A stretch of DNA of 64,000 nucleotides from Kushneria avicenniae (GTDB lineage: Bacteria > Pseudomonadota > Gammaproteobacteria > Pseudomonadales > Halomonadaceae), in contig NZ_FOLY01000004.1 in assembly GCF_900112585.1 (NCBI RefSeq), positions 62,001-126,000 on the forward strand, written 5' to 3'. The position numbers and the translations under genes are program-made. The notes below the pieces were generated by a model. That model ran no database searches. It worked only from the letters and a program-made list of their open reading frames with translations, and was not told where the DNA came from. Positions 47,009 to 56,157 of the stretch are shown one piece after another. Positions within the stretch are counted from its first letter, which is position 1. Every line of letters starts with the position of its first letter.

Positions 47009-47038
47009 AAAAAAAGGGGCACACAGGGTGCCCCTTTT
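47009..47038 (-). terminator. Terminator of the rpsF-rpsR-DUF2232-rplI operon
   Basis: AAAAGGGGCAC / GTGCCCCTTTT, an 11-bp stem with a 5-base loop. On the minus strand it is followed by seven T residues, a classic intrinsic terminator between rplI and dnaB. Confidence 0.9.
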
Positions 47039-47080
47039 ACAGTGGCATATCAGGAATATGCCATTGCCGTTCGATCCGGG

Positions 47081-47527
47081 TTATTCAGCAACAACCACGA
47101 CGCGAACGCTGGCGGTCACATCGGAATGCAGACGCAGTTCGATGTCGTATTCGCCGGTCTGACGGATCGGGCCTTCGGGCATGCGCACTTCGCTGCGTGC
47201 CACTTCGATGCCTGCCTGAGCGATGGCATCGGCCAGGTCGCGCGGACCGATGGAACCGAACAGCTTGCCTTCATCGCCGGCACGAGCAACGAGCGACAGC
47301 TCGATCTCGGAGAGCTCTTCGGCGCGGCGCTCGGCTTCAGCCTGACGCGCGGCGGCGTTGGCTTCAAGTTCGGCGCGACGGGTTTCGAAGGCATCGACGT
47401 TGGCTTTGGTAGCCGGAACAGCCAGGCCGTAGGGTACCAGGTAGTTACGACCGTAACCCGGCTTGACGCTGACCTGGTCACCCAGGTCACCCAGCTTGCC
47501 GAGCTTGTCGAGCAGAATGACTTCCAT
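47081..47527 (-). CDS. rplI: 50S ribosomal protein L9
   Basis: A 148-residue L9, the elongated large-subunit protein that reaches over the L1 stalk region. The N-terminal domain [32 protein letters not shown] (in two parts, 1-32) is unmistakable; a long connecting helix (about 40-75) and a C-terminal domain follow. Last gene of the ribosomal operon. Confidence 0.98.
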   Translation of the reverse strand: MEVILLDKLGKLGDLGDQVSVKPGYGRNYLVPYGLAVPATKANVDAFETRRAELEANAAARQAEAERRAEELSEIELSLVARAGDEGKLFGSIGPRDLADAIAQAGIEVARSEVRMPEGPIRQTGEYDIELRLHSDVTASVRVVVVAE

Positions 47528-47539
47528 CTCGTGGACCTC

Positions 47540-48391
47540 TTAACGTTGACTGCCGATCAGACGCGTGCGGAAATCCGCAAAGGTATCTATCAGCGCCAGC
47601 AGCAGCACTATCACTAACGTGGGCCAGGTGGTCAGCAGCAATGCATAAAAACCGACCAGCCAGAACCCTCTCATTGACTTTACACCTACCACACCGTGCA
47701 CAAGGGCAATACCGGCCACCAGCAGAGGCACCCAGGCCATCAGCACGGCGCCGGGAAACGCGCCCAGCATGCCGACGGCAGTCATCATGACCACGCCGAC
47801 AAGCTCCAGTTTCGACAGGCGAAAGCGATGAAACTCTTCGCGAAAACCGCCAGGGTTATACAGCGCCGCCTGCCAGCTGCGCGCCAGCGCAAGACAGGCA
47901 GTCGCCGCCAGCATCACCATCAGGCCGGTGATGGCCGAGATCATCAGCAGTGCCAGTCGTTCAACCGGCACGCCCTGACTCGCATACTGGCGAAGCATTT
48001 CATCGATTTCCGGCGCCTGAGCGCGGACTTCCTCAACCAGCTGCGTGGCGTCGGGCGGCGCAAATATCCCTAGATGGATCAAAACGGCCACCACGACCGC
48101 CCCTGCCAGCAGGGTTTCGCCCCATCGGAATCGCTCTCTAAGGATAATGGCCATGACCGTGACCAGTAGAATACTGGCCAGCGGAATGGCATCGCCCTGC
48201 ATCCACCACCAGCCGGCCGGCAGCGCGGCTGCCAGTACCACCGGTGATGCGGGCCCCAGACCACGACGCAGGGTCACCAGTGCGCTGATGGCAGCGGAAA
48301 CCCAGAAAAGCCATGGGATCAGTGAGCCCAGCAGTGCCACGCCAATGGCGCGCGGCGTGTTCTGCATTACCCAGCGAGCGAATCCCTGCAT
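47540..48391 (-). CDS. DUF2232 membrane protein between rpsR and rplI
   Basis: A 283-residue inner-membrane protein with about eight hydrophobic segments, of the YybS/DUF2232 type. The function is unknown. In Pseudomonas and relatives a protein of this family lies at the same place, between rpsR and rplI, so it is probably a stable part of the operon. It starts 10 bp after rpsR and ends 13 bp before rplI. Confidence 0.8.
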   Translation of the reverse strand: MQGFARWVMQNTPRAIGVALLGSLIPWLFWVSAAISALVTLRRGLGPASPVVLAAALPAGWWWMQGDAIPLASILLVTVMAIILRERFRWGETLLAGAVVVAVLIHLGIFAPPDATQLVEEVRAQAPEIDEMLRQYASQGVPVERLALLMISAITGLMVMLAATACLALARSWQAALYNPGGFREEFHRFRLSKLELVGVVMMTAVGMLGAFPGAVLMAWVPLLVAGIALVHGVVGVKSMRGFWLVGFYALLLTTWPTLVIVLLLALIDTFADFRTRLIGSQR

Positions 48392-48400
48392 GCGTGCAGC

Positions 48401-48628
48401 TTACTGGTGGCTGTCGGTATAGGGCAGCAGGGCCAGATAGCGAGCGCGCTTGATCGCGGTAGCCAGCTGACGCTGATAACGTGCACGAGTACCGGTGATG
48501 CGGCTCGGAACGATCTTGCCAGTCTCGGTCACGTAGGCCTTCAGCGTGTCGAGGTCCTTGTAATCAATGTACTTCACGCCTTCAGCGGTGAAGCGGCAAA
48601 ACTTGCGACGACGGAAAAAACGGGCCAT
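48401..48628 (-). CDS. rpsR: 30S ribosomal protein S18
   Basis: A 75-residue S18 with the family core [20 protein letters not shown] (about 11-30) and a basic C-terminal part ([20 protein letters not shown]). S18 forms a heterodimer with S6 on the 30S platform; rpsF is 41 bp upstream in the same operon. Confidence 0.98.
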   Translation of the reverse strand: MARFFRRRKFCRFTAEGVKYIDYKDLDTLKAYVTETGKIVPSRITGTRARYQRQLATAIKRARYLALLPYTDSHQ

Positions 48629-48669
48629 GTCGGTCTCTCCAATGGGTGGATTCAGGCCAGAGCAAACGC

Positions 48670-49077
48670 TCAGGAAGCAGCTTCGGTCGACTCTTCGGAA
48701 TCGGAACGTTCACGCGGACGTTCGTCATCGGAGCGCTCGCGACGGCGTCCCTTTTCGTCTGCCGCCTTCATCATCGGAGATGCTTCGGTGACAGCTTCGG
48801 TGCAACGCACGACCATGTTGCGAATGATGGCATCGTTGAAGCGGAAGATGTTTTCCAGTTCAGCCAGCGTTTCGCCGCTGCATTCAACGTTCATCAGAAC
48901 GTAATGAGCCTTGTGGATCTTGTTGATCGGGTAGGCCAGATGACGGCGGCCCCAGTCTTCAAGACGATGAACGGTACCGCCGTTTTCAGTCACAAGCCCG
49001 GTATAGCGCTCGATCATGGCAGGCACCTGCTCGCTCTGGTCCGGGTGGACCATGACCACGATTTCATAATGACGCAT
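48670..49077 (-). CDS. rpsF: 30S ribosomal protein S6
   Basis: A 135-residue S6. [20 protein letters not shown] and [17 protein letters not shown] are the family core (about 1-95). The C-terminal tail from about 105 is a charged, Arg/Glu/Ser-rich segment; E. coli S6 also has an acidic tail modified by glutamate addition, and the length matches. A GAAAGGAGACACC site fixes the start; the upstream open frame is leader RNA. Confidence 0.97.
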   Translation of the reverse strand: MRHYEIVVMVHPDQSEQVPAMIERYTGLVTENGGTVHRLEDWGRRHLAYPINKIHKAHYVLMNVECSGETLAELENIFRFNDAIIRNMVVRCTEAVTEASPMMKAADEKGRRRERSDDERPRERSDSEESTEAAS

Positions 49078-49208
49078 GGTGTCTCCTTTCGGTTTAACAG
49101 CTTCTCGATGACAGGTCTCCGTCATGGGAAGCAAGGAGTTGATAGAAGGGTATTTTTCGTTACAAGCACAGAAAAACAGGGCTGCCCCCGCTCTCCTGCA
49201 AATGCATT

Positions 49209-49267
49209 CGGCGGCCGTAGCCGCCGCGAAACCGCACAATTGTAGGGATCAGACCTTTTGCTTGCAA
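49209..49267 (-). promoter_or_regulatory. rpsF promoter and leader hairpin
   Basis: On the minus strand: -35 TTGCAA (49262-49267), exact 17-bp spacer, -10 TACAAT (49239-49244). The -35 lies in the middle of a 22-bp perfect palindrome (49254-49275). About 15 bases into the transcript a 7-bp G/C hairpin with a UACG tetraloop (49209-49226) begins a leader of about 155 nt ahead of rpsF. Such leaders often bind the S6:S18 complex for autoregulation; the CCG following the hairpin is compatible, not proof. Confidence 0.65.
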
Positions 49268-49276
49268 GCAAAAGGA

Positions 49277-50140
49277 TCAGCGAAGACGCCGCTGGCGCAC
49301 CGCTTCAAAAAGACAGATGCCGGTGGCCACCGAGACATTGAGACTCGAGACCTGACCGGCCATGGGCAGCTTGACCAGCTGATCACAGTGCTCGCGGGTC
49401 AGACGTCGCAACCCCTTGCCCTCGGCACCCATGACCAGCGCCGTCGGCCCGCGCATATCGATGTCATCCACGAAGGCACTGGCCTCACCGGCAGCACCCA
49501 GCACCAGTACGCCGGCCTCTCTCAGTCGCGCCAGCGCCCGGGCCAGATTGGTGACCTGATACACCGGAACGCTTTCGGCACCGCCACAGGCAATCTTTCG
49601 CACCGTGGCGTTGAGCGGTGCCGAGCGGTCCCGCGCCACCATGACGCCCATGACGCCGGCCGCATCGGCCGAACGCAGACAGGCGCCAAAGTTGTGCACA
49701 TCGGTGACGCCATCCAGTACCAGCAGCAGCGGCGACTGATCCAGCCGGGCCTCGATCTGCCAGAACAGGGCGGCCTCGTTATCGGCGACCAGCGGCTCGC
49801 AAAAGGCAATGACCCCCTGATGCGCGCCCTCGGCCACCTGATCGAGTACGTCACGCGGCTGAACGACCAGCCGCGACCCGAGCGAGACCGCCTGGTGCTG
49901 GATATCAGCCAGACGCTTTTCCGCCTGCCCTTCCTGTATCCAGAGCTCCGACGGCACCTGCTGGCGTGCCAGCAGGGTCTCGACCGCATGAACGCCATGG
50001 ACGGCGTCCAGCCCCCTGGGCGCAGCGCTTTTGACATTTGAACCGCTGCGGCGCTTGCCTTGCCCGTCGTCGCTCTGCCGACGCGACTGTCGCGATGGAC
50101 TGTCGCCCCGCTTGCCGCCGCGCTGACCATCATGTTTCAT
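49277..50140 (-). CDS. rlmB: 23S rRNA Gm2251 2'-O-methyltransferase RlmB
   Basis: A 287-residue SpoU/TrmH-type SPOUT methyltransferase. After an N-terminal basic, low-complexity extension of about 44 residues not found in the 243-residue E. coli protein, the substrate-binding part starts AVHGVHAVETLL. The knot domain has VTDVHNFGACLRSADA, TALVMGAEGKGLRRLT and LNVSVATGICLFEAVRQ. It overlaps rnr by four bases, the usual rnr-rlmB pairing. Confidence 0.95.
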   Translation of the reverse strand: MKHDGQRGGKRGDSPSRQSRRQSDDGQGKRRSGSNVKSAAPRGLDAVHGVHAVETLLARQQVPSELWIQEGQAEKRLADIQHQAVSLGSRLVVQPRDVLDQVAEGAHQGVIAFCEPLVADNEAALFWQIEARLDQSPLLLVLDGVTDVHNFGACLRSADAAGVMGVMVARDRSAPLNATVRKIACGGAESVPVYQVTNLARALARLREAGVLVLGAAGEASAFVDDIDMRGPTALVMGAEGKGLRRLTREHCDQLVKLPMAGQVSSLNVSVATGICLFEAVRQRRLR

Positions 50141-52755
50141 GATTTCCGACGATCCTTGCTCTTGCTGCTGCCACCCTTGTTGCCGCTTTTGCTCTTTCCC
50201 TTGCCCTTTGAAGCGCCGCTCTTTTGCTTGTCAGACTCACTGATACCGGTATTGGCGGGTTTGTCACTTCGCTTGCGGGGCTTTCGCGCCTCGGCGTCTT
50301 CTTCTGCCCTTAGTGTATCGGTGGTCTTTGCAGCGCCGTTTTCAGCCGTTTTTTCTTCACGTCGGCGCAGACGTTCCTTCTTGCCCGGTCGGGATTTGCG
50401 ACGCTTCTTGTTCGGTGCATCCGCGTCAGAAGGCGCCTGTACCTGACTCTCATTGCCCGAGGCGTTCGAGCCGGGCTTGCGAATACGACGACGCGACTGA
50501 GGCTGCGCATCGGTCAGCATGAAGTCGATCTTGCGATCGTCCAGATCGACGCGCGCCACCTGAATGGTGACGCCATCACCCAGGCGATAGGTTACGCCGG
50601 AGCGCTCGCCCTTGAGCTGGTGACGCTCGGCCTCGTACTGGTAATAGTCGGAAGGCAGGTTGGAAATATGCACCAGGCCTTCAACGAAGTGCTCGTTGAG
50701 CCGTACAAACAGGCCGAACTGGGTCACCGACGCAATAGCGCCCTCAAAGACATCCCCCACCTTGTCGGCCATGAACTCGCACTTGAGCCAGTCCTCGACG
50801 TCTCGGGTAGCCTCATCGGCGCGACGCTCAGTCATCGAGCAGTGTTCACCCATGGCCACCATCTGCTCGAAGTTGTACGGACACCAGCGCTGCGGCTCGT
50901 TGTCCGGGGCCCCTTCCAAACGCTGAACATGCGTTGATTCACGCTGACTGCGGATGACCGAGCGGATGGCGCGATGCACCAGCAGATCGGGATAGCGCCG
51001 GATGGGAGATGTGAAGTGAGCATAGGCGGCATAAGCCAGACCAAAATGACCCTCATTGTGGGGCGAATAAACGGCCTGGTTCATGCTACGCAACATGACC
51101 GTCTGGATGATGTCGGCATCCGGGCGGTCGTTGATCACCTCACGCAGATTCTGGAAATCCTGCGGGGTAGACTTGCCCTTTTCACCGCTGGCCCCCAGCG
51201 TCAGGCCCAGCTCACCGAGGAAGGCGCGCAGCGTGGCCAGCTTTTCATCCGAGGGCGAGGCGTGTACGCGATACAGCGCCGGCAGCTTGTGCTTTTCCAG
51301 AAAACGCGCTGTCGCCACGTTGGCGGCCAGCATGCACTCCTCGATCAGCTTGTGCGCATCGTTGCGGGTACGCGGCACGATACGCTCGATCTTGCGCTGC
51401 TCGTTGAAGATGATCTGGGTTTCGGTGGTTTCGAAATCGATGGCGCCGCGAACACTGCGCGCCTGACGCAGCGTCCGATACAGCCCGTGCAGTGCCTCCA
51501 GCGGCTTGACCACGTGGGCGTATTCACGCCGCAGGGCCTGACCTTCCTCGCTATCGGCATCCTCCAGCATGGAGCCGACCTTGTTGTAGGTCAGCCGCGC
51601 ATGCGAGCGCATCACGCCCTCATAAAACTTGTAGCGGCTGATCTCGCCACGCTGCGAAATATTCATCTCGCAGACCATGCAGAGCCGGTCAACGTCCGGG
51701 TTGATCGAGCACAGCCCGTTGGACAGAAGCTCGGGCAACATGGGCACGACCTGCCCCGGGAAATAGACCGAGTTCCCTCGTTTCCAGCCTTCCTGATCAA
51801 GCGGCGAGTCGACTTCGACATAGTGCGAGACGTCAGCGATGGCCACGATCAGCTTCCAGCCGCCGGATTTGGTCTTCCACGCGTAAACGGCGTCGTCAAA
51901 ATCCCTGGCGTCTTCACCGTCGATGGTGACCAGCGGCCAGTCACGCAGATCAACGCGGTGATGCTTGTCCTCCTCGCGGACCTCTTCGCTCATGTCGCGA
52001 ATCTGATCGAGCACCTCAACGGGAAACTCGGCTGGAATGTCATGCTCGCGAATGGCGATGTCGATTTCCATTCCAGGGTCCATGCGCTCGCCCAGAACCT
52101 CGGTGACTTCCCCGATGGGCTGCTGGCGCAGGCCGGGCTGGGTGGTGATACGCACCTCGACGACCTGACCATCCTCGGCGCCGTTGGCCGCGCCGTCCTC
52201 GATGATGATCTCGTGGGCGATACGGCTGTTTTCGGGCACCACCACGGCGATATCGGTGCCGCGCTTGCGGTACAGTCCGATCAGACTTGGCGTATTGCGC
52301 TCGAGGATTTCGTTGACACTGGCCTCTTCCCGGCCGCGTCGATCCTTGCCACTGACGCGTACACGAACGCGATCACCATCGAAAAGACGCCGCATCTGAC
52401 GCGGCGGGATGACCAGATCCGGCTTTTGCTTGTCATCGCGTACAAAAAAGCCGATGCCGTCGCGATGACCGACAACGCGGCCATCCAGCAACAGCTCGGG
52501 ATCAATGATTTCAAAGGCCCCGCTTTTCTGGCGCAGGATCTGCCCGTCGCGCTCCATGGCGGACAGGCGTCTGCGAACGGCTTCCAGACGATCCTCATCC
52601 TTGATGCCCAGCAGTTGGCTGACATCTTCATGCGTGATCGGCTTGCCGTGCTCGGTCAGAATCTGCAGCAGGTATTCACGACTGGGGACCGGGTTGTCAT
52701 ATTGACTGGCCTCACGTTCCGCTTGCGGATCGTCGGCTGGCGTCCATTGACTCAT
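50137..52755 (-). CDS. rnr: Ribonuclease R
   Basis: RNase R is the 3'-5' exoribonuclease able to digest structured RNA. The 872-residue protein has an N-terminal winged helix (about 25-90), two cold-shock domains, the catalytic RNB domain with DGEDARDFDDAV (metal-binding aspartates, about 280-290), an S1 domain (about 650-735, VGDVFEGAIASVTQFGLFVR) and a basic Lys/Ser-rich tail of about 120 residues, longer than in E. coli. The tail suits RNA or ribosome binding. First gene of the rnr-rlmB unit. Confidence 0.97.
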   Translation of the reverse strand: MSQWTPADDPQAEREASQYDNPVPSREYLLQILTEHGKPITHEDVSQLLGIKDEDRLEAVRRRLSAMERDGQILRQKSGAFEIIDPELLLDGRVVGHRDGIGFFVRDDKQKPDLVIPPRQMRRLFDGDRVRVRVSGKDRRGREEASVNEILERNTPSLIGLYRKRGTDIAVVVPENSRIAHEIIIEDGAANGAEDGQVVEVRITTQPGLRQQPIGEVTEVLGERMDPGMEIDIAIREHDIPAEFPVEVLDQIRDMSEEVREEDKHHRVDLRDWPLVTIDGEDARDFDDAVYAWKTKSGGWKLIVAIADVSHYVEVDSPLDQEGWKRGNSVYFPGQVVPMLPELLSNGLCSINPDVDRLCMVCEMNISQRGEISRYKFYEGVMRSHARLTYNKVGSMLEDADSEEGQALRREYAHVVKPLEALHGLYRTLRQARSVRGAIDFETTETQIIFNEQRKIERIVPRTRNDAHKLIEECMLAANVATARFLEKHKLPALYRVHASPSDEKLATLRAFLGELGLTLGASGEKGKSTPQDFQNLREVINDRPDADIIQTVMLRSMNQAVYSPHNEGHFGLAYAAYAHFTSPIRRYPDLLVHRAIRSVIRSQRESTHVQRLEGAPDNEPQRWCPYNFEQMVAMGEHCSMTERRADEATRDVEDWLKCEFMADKVGDVFEGAIASVTQFGLFVRLNEHFVEGLVHISNLPSDYYQYEAERHQLKGERSGVTYRLGDGVTIQVARVDLDDRKIDFMLTDAQPQSRRRIRKPGSNASGNESQVQAPSDADAPNKKRRKSRPGKKERLRRREEKTAENGAAKTTDTLRAEEDAEARKPRKRSDKPANTGISESDKQKSGASKGKGKSKSGNKGGSSKSKDRRKS

Positions 52756-52942
52756 AGATTGCTTCCCTGAAATGGTTGTCTTGTGATACCGGGCAAGATG
52801 GCGAGCAGCGGGCGCGGGGTGATGTGATGTCTTGTCTTCATGTCAGCGATTATAGCGGTCTCGGCAGAACGACCCAAAACCCTTTATTGCCCGGAAAACG
52901 TTGCAGGGTGTAAAAAAACCGACCTCCAGCGACTTTAACCCC

Positions 52943-52970
52943 TTGCATCACTGAAAAAATTGCGTATTAT
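52943..52970 (+). promoter_or_regulatory. Promoter of the tRNA-Leu array
   Basis: -35 TTGCAT (52943-52948), 16-bp spacer, -10 TATTAT (52965-52970), followed by a G/C-rich TTCGGCCC discriminator of the stable-RNA type, 12 bases before the first tRNA. Confidence 0.7.
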
Positions 52971-52982
52971 TTCGGCCCACCT

Positions 52983-53069
52983 GCCCGGATGGCGGAATTG
53001 GTAGACGCGCTAGCTTCAGGTGCTAGTGACCGTATGGTCGTGGAGGTTCAAGTCCTCTTCCGGGCACCA
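52983..53069 (+). tRNA. tRNA-Leu (anticodon CAG), copy 1
   Basis: 87 bases with encoded CCA. Acceptor GCCCGGA pairs with TCCGGGC; the anticodon stem CTAGC/GCTAG holds loop TTCAGGT (anticodon CAG); a long variable arm typical of class II tRNA and the TTCAAGT T-loop are present. Confidence 0.97.
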
Positions 53070-53156
53070 TCTCGAACGTGCTGTTATCGAGAAGGTGAAT
53101 CAGAAAAGACAAGACTGTCTTTCAATATCAGGTCATTACAGTAGTGAAGGATCAAC

Positions 53157-53243
53157 GCCCGGATGGCGGAATTGGTAGACGCGCTAGCTTCAGGTGCTAG
53201 TGACCGTATGGTCGTGGAGGTTCAAGTCCTCTTCCGGGCACCA
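53157..53243 (+). tRNA. tRNA-Leu (anticodon CAG), copy 2
   Basis: Identical in sequence to the first copy over all 87 bases, with an unrelated 87-base spacer between them. CCA is encoded. Confidence 0.97.
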
Positions 53244-53288
53244 GTTGATCACCCTCGCTTTATCACAGCCTCAGGCTGATGACACCCT

Positions 53289-53375
53289 GCCCGGGTGGCG
53301 GAATTGGTAGACGCGCTAGCTTCAGGTGCTAGTGACCGTATGGTCGTGAAGGTTCAAGTCCTTTCCCGGGCACCA
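53289..53375 (+). tRNA. tRNA-Leu (anticodon CAG), copy 3 (variant acceptor)
   Basis: Same body and CAG anticodon, but the acceptor is GCCCGGG pairing with CCCGGGC (a compensated change at the last pair) and the T-stem is GAAGG/CCTTT. All stems still pair, so it is likely functional. 45-base spacer from copy 2. Confidence 0.96.
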
Positions 53376-53584
53376 TGTTTTGCTCCCTCTCCTGTTTTCT
53401 TTTTCTATCGGCATTCGATCCCGGTTTTATAGCGGATCACCACGCTCCCCTGCATGACGCCCTGATTTCCGGGATCTGCCATCGCTCGAGACGCGACCGG
53501 TGATCGCGCGCGACAGGACATCGCGCGCCTGCAGGCACTTCGCGACCGTAACACCGACCCTGCAGCGTCACGATAGTATCTGAT

Positions 53585-54445
53585 TCAAAAGCGGGCCGGC
53601 TGACGCGCTACCTTTTCAAGGCCCCAGCCTCGGGTATCGACGCCGGACTCCAGCTGCTCGGCCATATCATCCGACAGCTCGCTGAAGAAATTGAATCCCG
53701 TGCGCGCCTCGATGTCGTCAACGCTGACCAGAAACCGATCCAGCGGCTCATCGCCATGAACATCCTGCGGCACGATAAAGGCAATCATTCGGGGTGGCGC
53801 ATCGCCACTGCCGGGCGCCACGACGATCTTGTAAAACGCATCCGGAATTTCAATAAACGATGACATGCGCTTGATGGGATCATCGAAGATAGGGCCGGTC
53901 GTGACCCAGACCGTGCCGAACCGGGCCGCAAACTGATCGATCACGACCTCCTCCAGCCGCTGCCATACGCGTCGATTGAGATCGGGGCTCTGCGGCGAGA
54001 TATTGCTCATCTGAAAGGTATCAAGCTGAGCCTGACGCCCGTAGACAGCGGCAATGGCGTAATTGGGCGCCTGATGACCGCGGTCATAGCCACTGCCGGT
54101 ATAGTCATCCGAGGTCACCGGCCAGAGCGTTCGCCAGTCATCACTGAAATGCCCCGGGCGATCACCAATGGCGGGGTGGTTGACCCGATCCAGCCGATAG
54201 ACGGTCCATAGTGGATTGGCGCGCAGATCCGACCACCCGGTCAGAAACCCGTCGTTGCGCAGGGTACGATTGATCGTTTTCCAGTCGTACCAGACTTCGG
54301 CCCGGGGCGTGCCCATCCAGCTCATCTGCTCCCAATACGTGCGCTCCTGGTAGTACCACAGTCCGTAGAGCACCGCTGTTGCCATGAGTCCAACACCGCT
54401 CATGCGCCTGAACCGCTTTAAAAGACCGGGGCGTCGCCGCGCCAT
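53585..54445 (-). CDS. Membrane-anchored DNA/RNA non-specific endonuclease (NUC1 type)
   Basis: A 286-residue beta-beta-alpha metal nuclease. A basic N-terminus and one membrane segment (about 15-31) suggest anchoring with the enzyme outside the cytosol. The catalytic motif DRGHQAPN has its histidine at about 124, and SNISPQSPDLNRRVW supplies the downstream metal-binding asparagine. Such enzymes cut DNA and RNA without sequence preference; here scavenging or competence-related uptake is possible. The start at 54445 is best spaced from AGGGG; an ATG two codons upstream is too close to it. Confidence 0.85.
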   Translation of the reverse strand: MARRRPGLLKRFRRMSGVGLMATAVLYGLWYYQERTYWEQMSWMGTPRAEVWYDWKTINRTLRNDGFLTGWSDLRANPLWTVYRLDRVNHPAIGDRPGHFSDDWRTLWPVTSDDYTGSGYDRGHQAPNYAIAAVYGRQAQLDTFQMSNISPQSPDLNRRVWQRLEEVVIDQFAARFGTVWVTTGPIFDDPIKRMSSFIEIPDAFYKIVVAPGSGDAPPRMIAFIVPQDVHGDEPLDRFLVSVDDIEARTGFNFFSELSDDMAEQLESGVDTRGWGLEKVARQPARF

Positions 54446-54609
54446 ATCCATCCCCTGACACTGTTTTATTTATAACCGCTGTATTCTCGAAAGCCACTCT
54501 TTCAGGCGGCGGCGAGTATACCCTGGTCAGTATCAGGTTGCTGATCGTGTTCAAAAAACGGGCCATCAGGCCCGTCATTTCAATAGCGCATGGCTTGCCG
54601 CACTGGCGT

Positions 54610-56157
54610 CTACTCGGTGATCTGCGGCCAGTGATGGGTATCCACCACTTCGCCGTTTTCGACCACCTCCAGTACGATGGGAAACCCCCAGAGCCGGTGC
54701 AGATAGTGCAGTACCGGCGGCATCGACGCATCCAGACCGCGACGCTGCGTGCGCTCATGACGCAGTATCAGCGAGCGGTCACCGTGGATATTGGCCGCAA
54801 AGACCTGAATATCGGGCTCCCGATGCCCCAGCGAGTACTGCAGCGACAGCGCCTCCCGGATCCGCCGGTACCCACGCTCGTCGTGAATGGCCGATATCTC
54901 GATCATGTCATCGTGATCGTCATCAAGCAGCGCAAAGAGCTTCATGTCCCGGATCACCTTCGGCGACAAAAACTGCTGAATAAAGGACTCATCCTTGAAA
55001 TTGCGCATGGCGAAATGCGCGGTATCGAGCCAGTCGCTGCCGGCCATGTCCGGAAACCAGGCACGGTCCTCCTCGGTCGGCTCGGTACAGATCCGCCTGA
55101 TATCACTGAACATGGCAAACCCCAGCGCGTAGGGGTTAATGCCGTTATACCAGGGACTGTCAAAACCCGGCTGCGCCACTACCGCCGTATGCGACTGGAG
55201 AAACTCCAGCATCACGCCTTCGTTAATAAGCTCTTCATCGTAGAGACGATGCATGATGTTGTAGTGCCAGAAGGTGGCCCACCCTTCGTTCATGACCTGC
55301 GTCTGGCGCTGCGGATAGAAATACTGCGCCAGCTTGCGCACGATGCGCACGATCTCGCGCTGCCAGGGCTCCAGAAGCGGCGCGTTCTTCTCGATGAAGT
55401 AGAGCAGATTCTCCTGCGGCTCCGAGGGATAACGCGGGCGATGATGCCCATCCGACGCATCGCCGGCCTGGTCGGCATCAGCGGCACGCAGCTGTGGAAT
55501 GGTGCTCCAGAGCGTGTTGATCTGCTGTTGCAGATAGCCTTCGCGTTCCTGCTGGCGACGCGCCTCTTCCTCGGCCGAGATGGGTGAGGGCCGCTTGTAG
55601 CGGTCTACCCCCTGGCTCTGCAGCGCATGACAGGCATCCAGCAGCTGCTCGACAGCCTCGACACCGTGGCGCTCTTCACACTCGCTGACGTAGCGCCGGG
55701 CAAAGACCAGGTAGTCGACAATGGCAGAGGCATCGGTCCAGGCGCGAAAGAGGTAGTTGCCCTTGAAAAAGGAGTTATGGCCATGACAGGCGTGCGCCAT
55801 GACCAGAATCTGCATCATCAGGGTGTTTTCTTCCATCAGATAGGCAATGCAGGGATCGGAGTTGATCACCAGCTCATAGGCCAGCCCCATCTGCCCGCGT
55901 CGATAGGCCTGCTCGACCGACAGGAACTGCTTGCCGAACGACCAGTGGCTGTAGCCGACCGGCATACCGATGCTGGAATAGGCATCCATCATCTGCTCGG
56001 AAGTAATGATCTCGATCTGATTGGGATAGGTGTCCAGTCGATACTCACCGGCAATACGCGCGATCTCACGCTCATAGTATTCCAGATCGTCGAAGGACCA
56101 GTCCGACCCCTGCCCCAGAAAGTCCTCGTCCTGGGTCGGCTTGTAGACATTGCTCAT
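54610..56157 (-). CDS. ycgB: SpoVR-family protein YcgB
   Basis: A 515-residue soluble SpoVR homologue. The start ([18 protein letters not shown]), [17 protein letters not shown] and [17 protein letters not shown] (about 280) are family hallmarks. The biochemical role is not known; in Bacillus SpoVR affects spore cortex, and in gammaproteobacteria it accompanies the PrkA kinase. It overlaps the yeaH stop by four bases, making it the third gene of the prkA-yeaH-ycgB unit. Confidence 0.93.
   Translation of the reverse strand: MSNVYKPTQDEDFLGQGSDWSFDDLEYYEREIARIAGEYRLDTYPNQIEIITSEQMMDAYSSIGMPVGYSHWSFGKQFLSVEQAYRRGQMGLAYELVINSDPCIAYLMEENTLMMQILVMAHACHGHNSFFKGNYLFRAWTDASAIVDYLVFARRYVSECEERHGVEAVEQLLDACHALQSQGVDRYKRPSPISAEEEARRQQEREGYLQQQINTLWSTIPQLRAADADQAGDASDGHHRPRYPSEPQENLLYFIEKNAPLLEPWQREIVRIVRKLAQYFYPQRQTQVMNEGWATFWHYNIMHRLYDEELINEGVMLEFLQSHTAVVAQPGFDSPWYNGINPYALGFAMFSDIRRICTEPTEEDRAWFPDMAGSDWLDTAHFAMRNFKDESFIQQFLSPKVIRDMKLFALLDDDHDDMIEISAIHDERGYRRIREALSLQYSLGHREPDIQVFAANIHGDRSLILRHERTQRRGLDASMPPVLHYLHRLWGFPIVLEVVENGEVVDTHHWPQITE

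Noticed and set aside
50974-52770. 598-residue open frame on the plus strand
   Set aside because: Exactly opposite rnr; no ribosome site and no recognisable domain.
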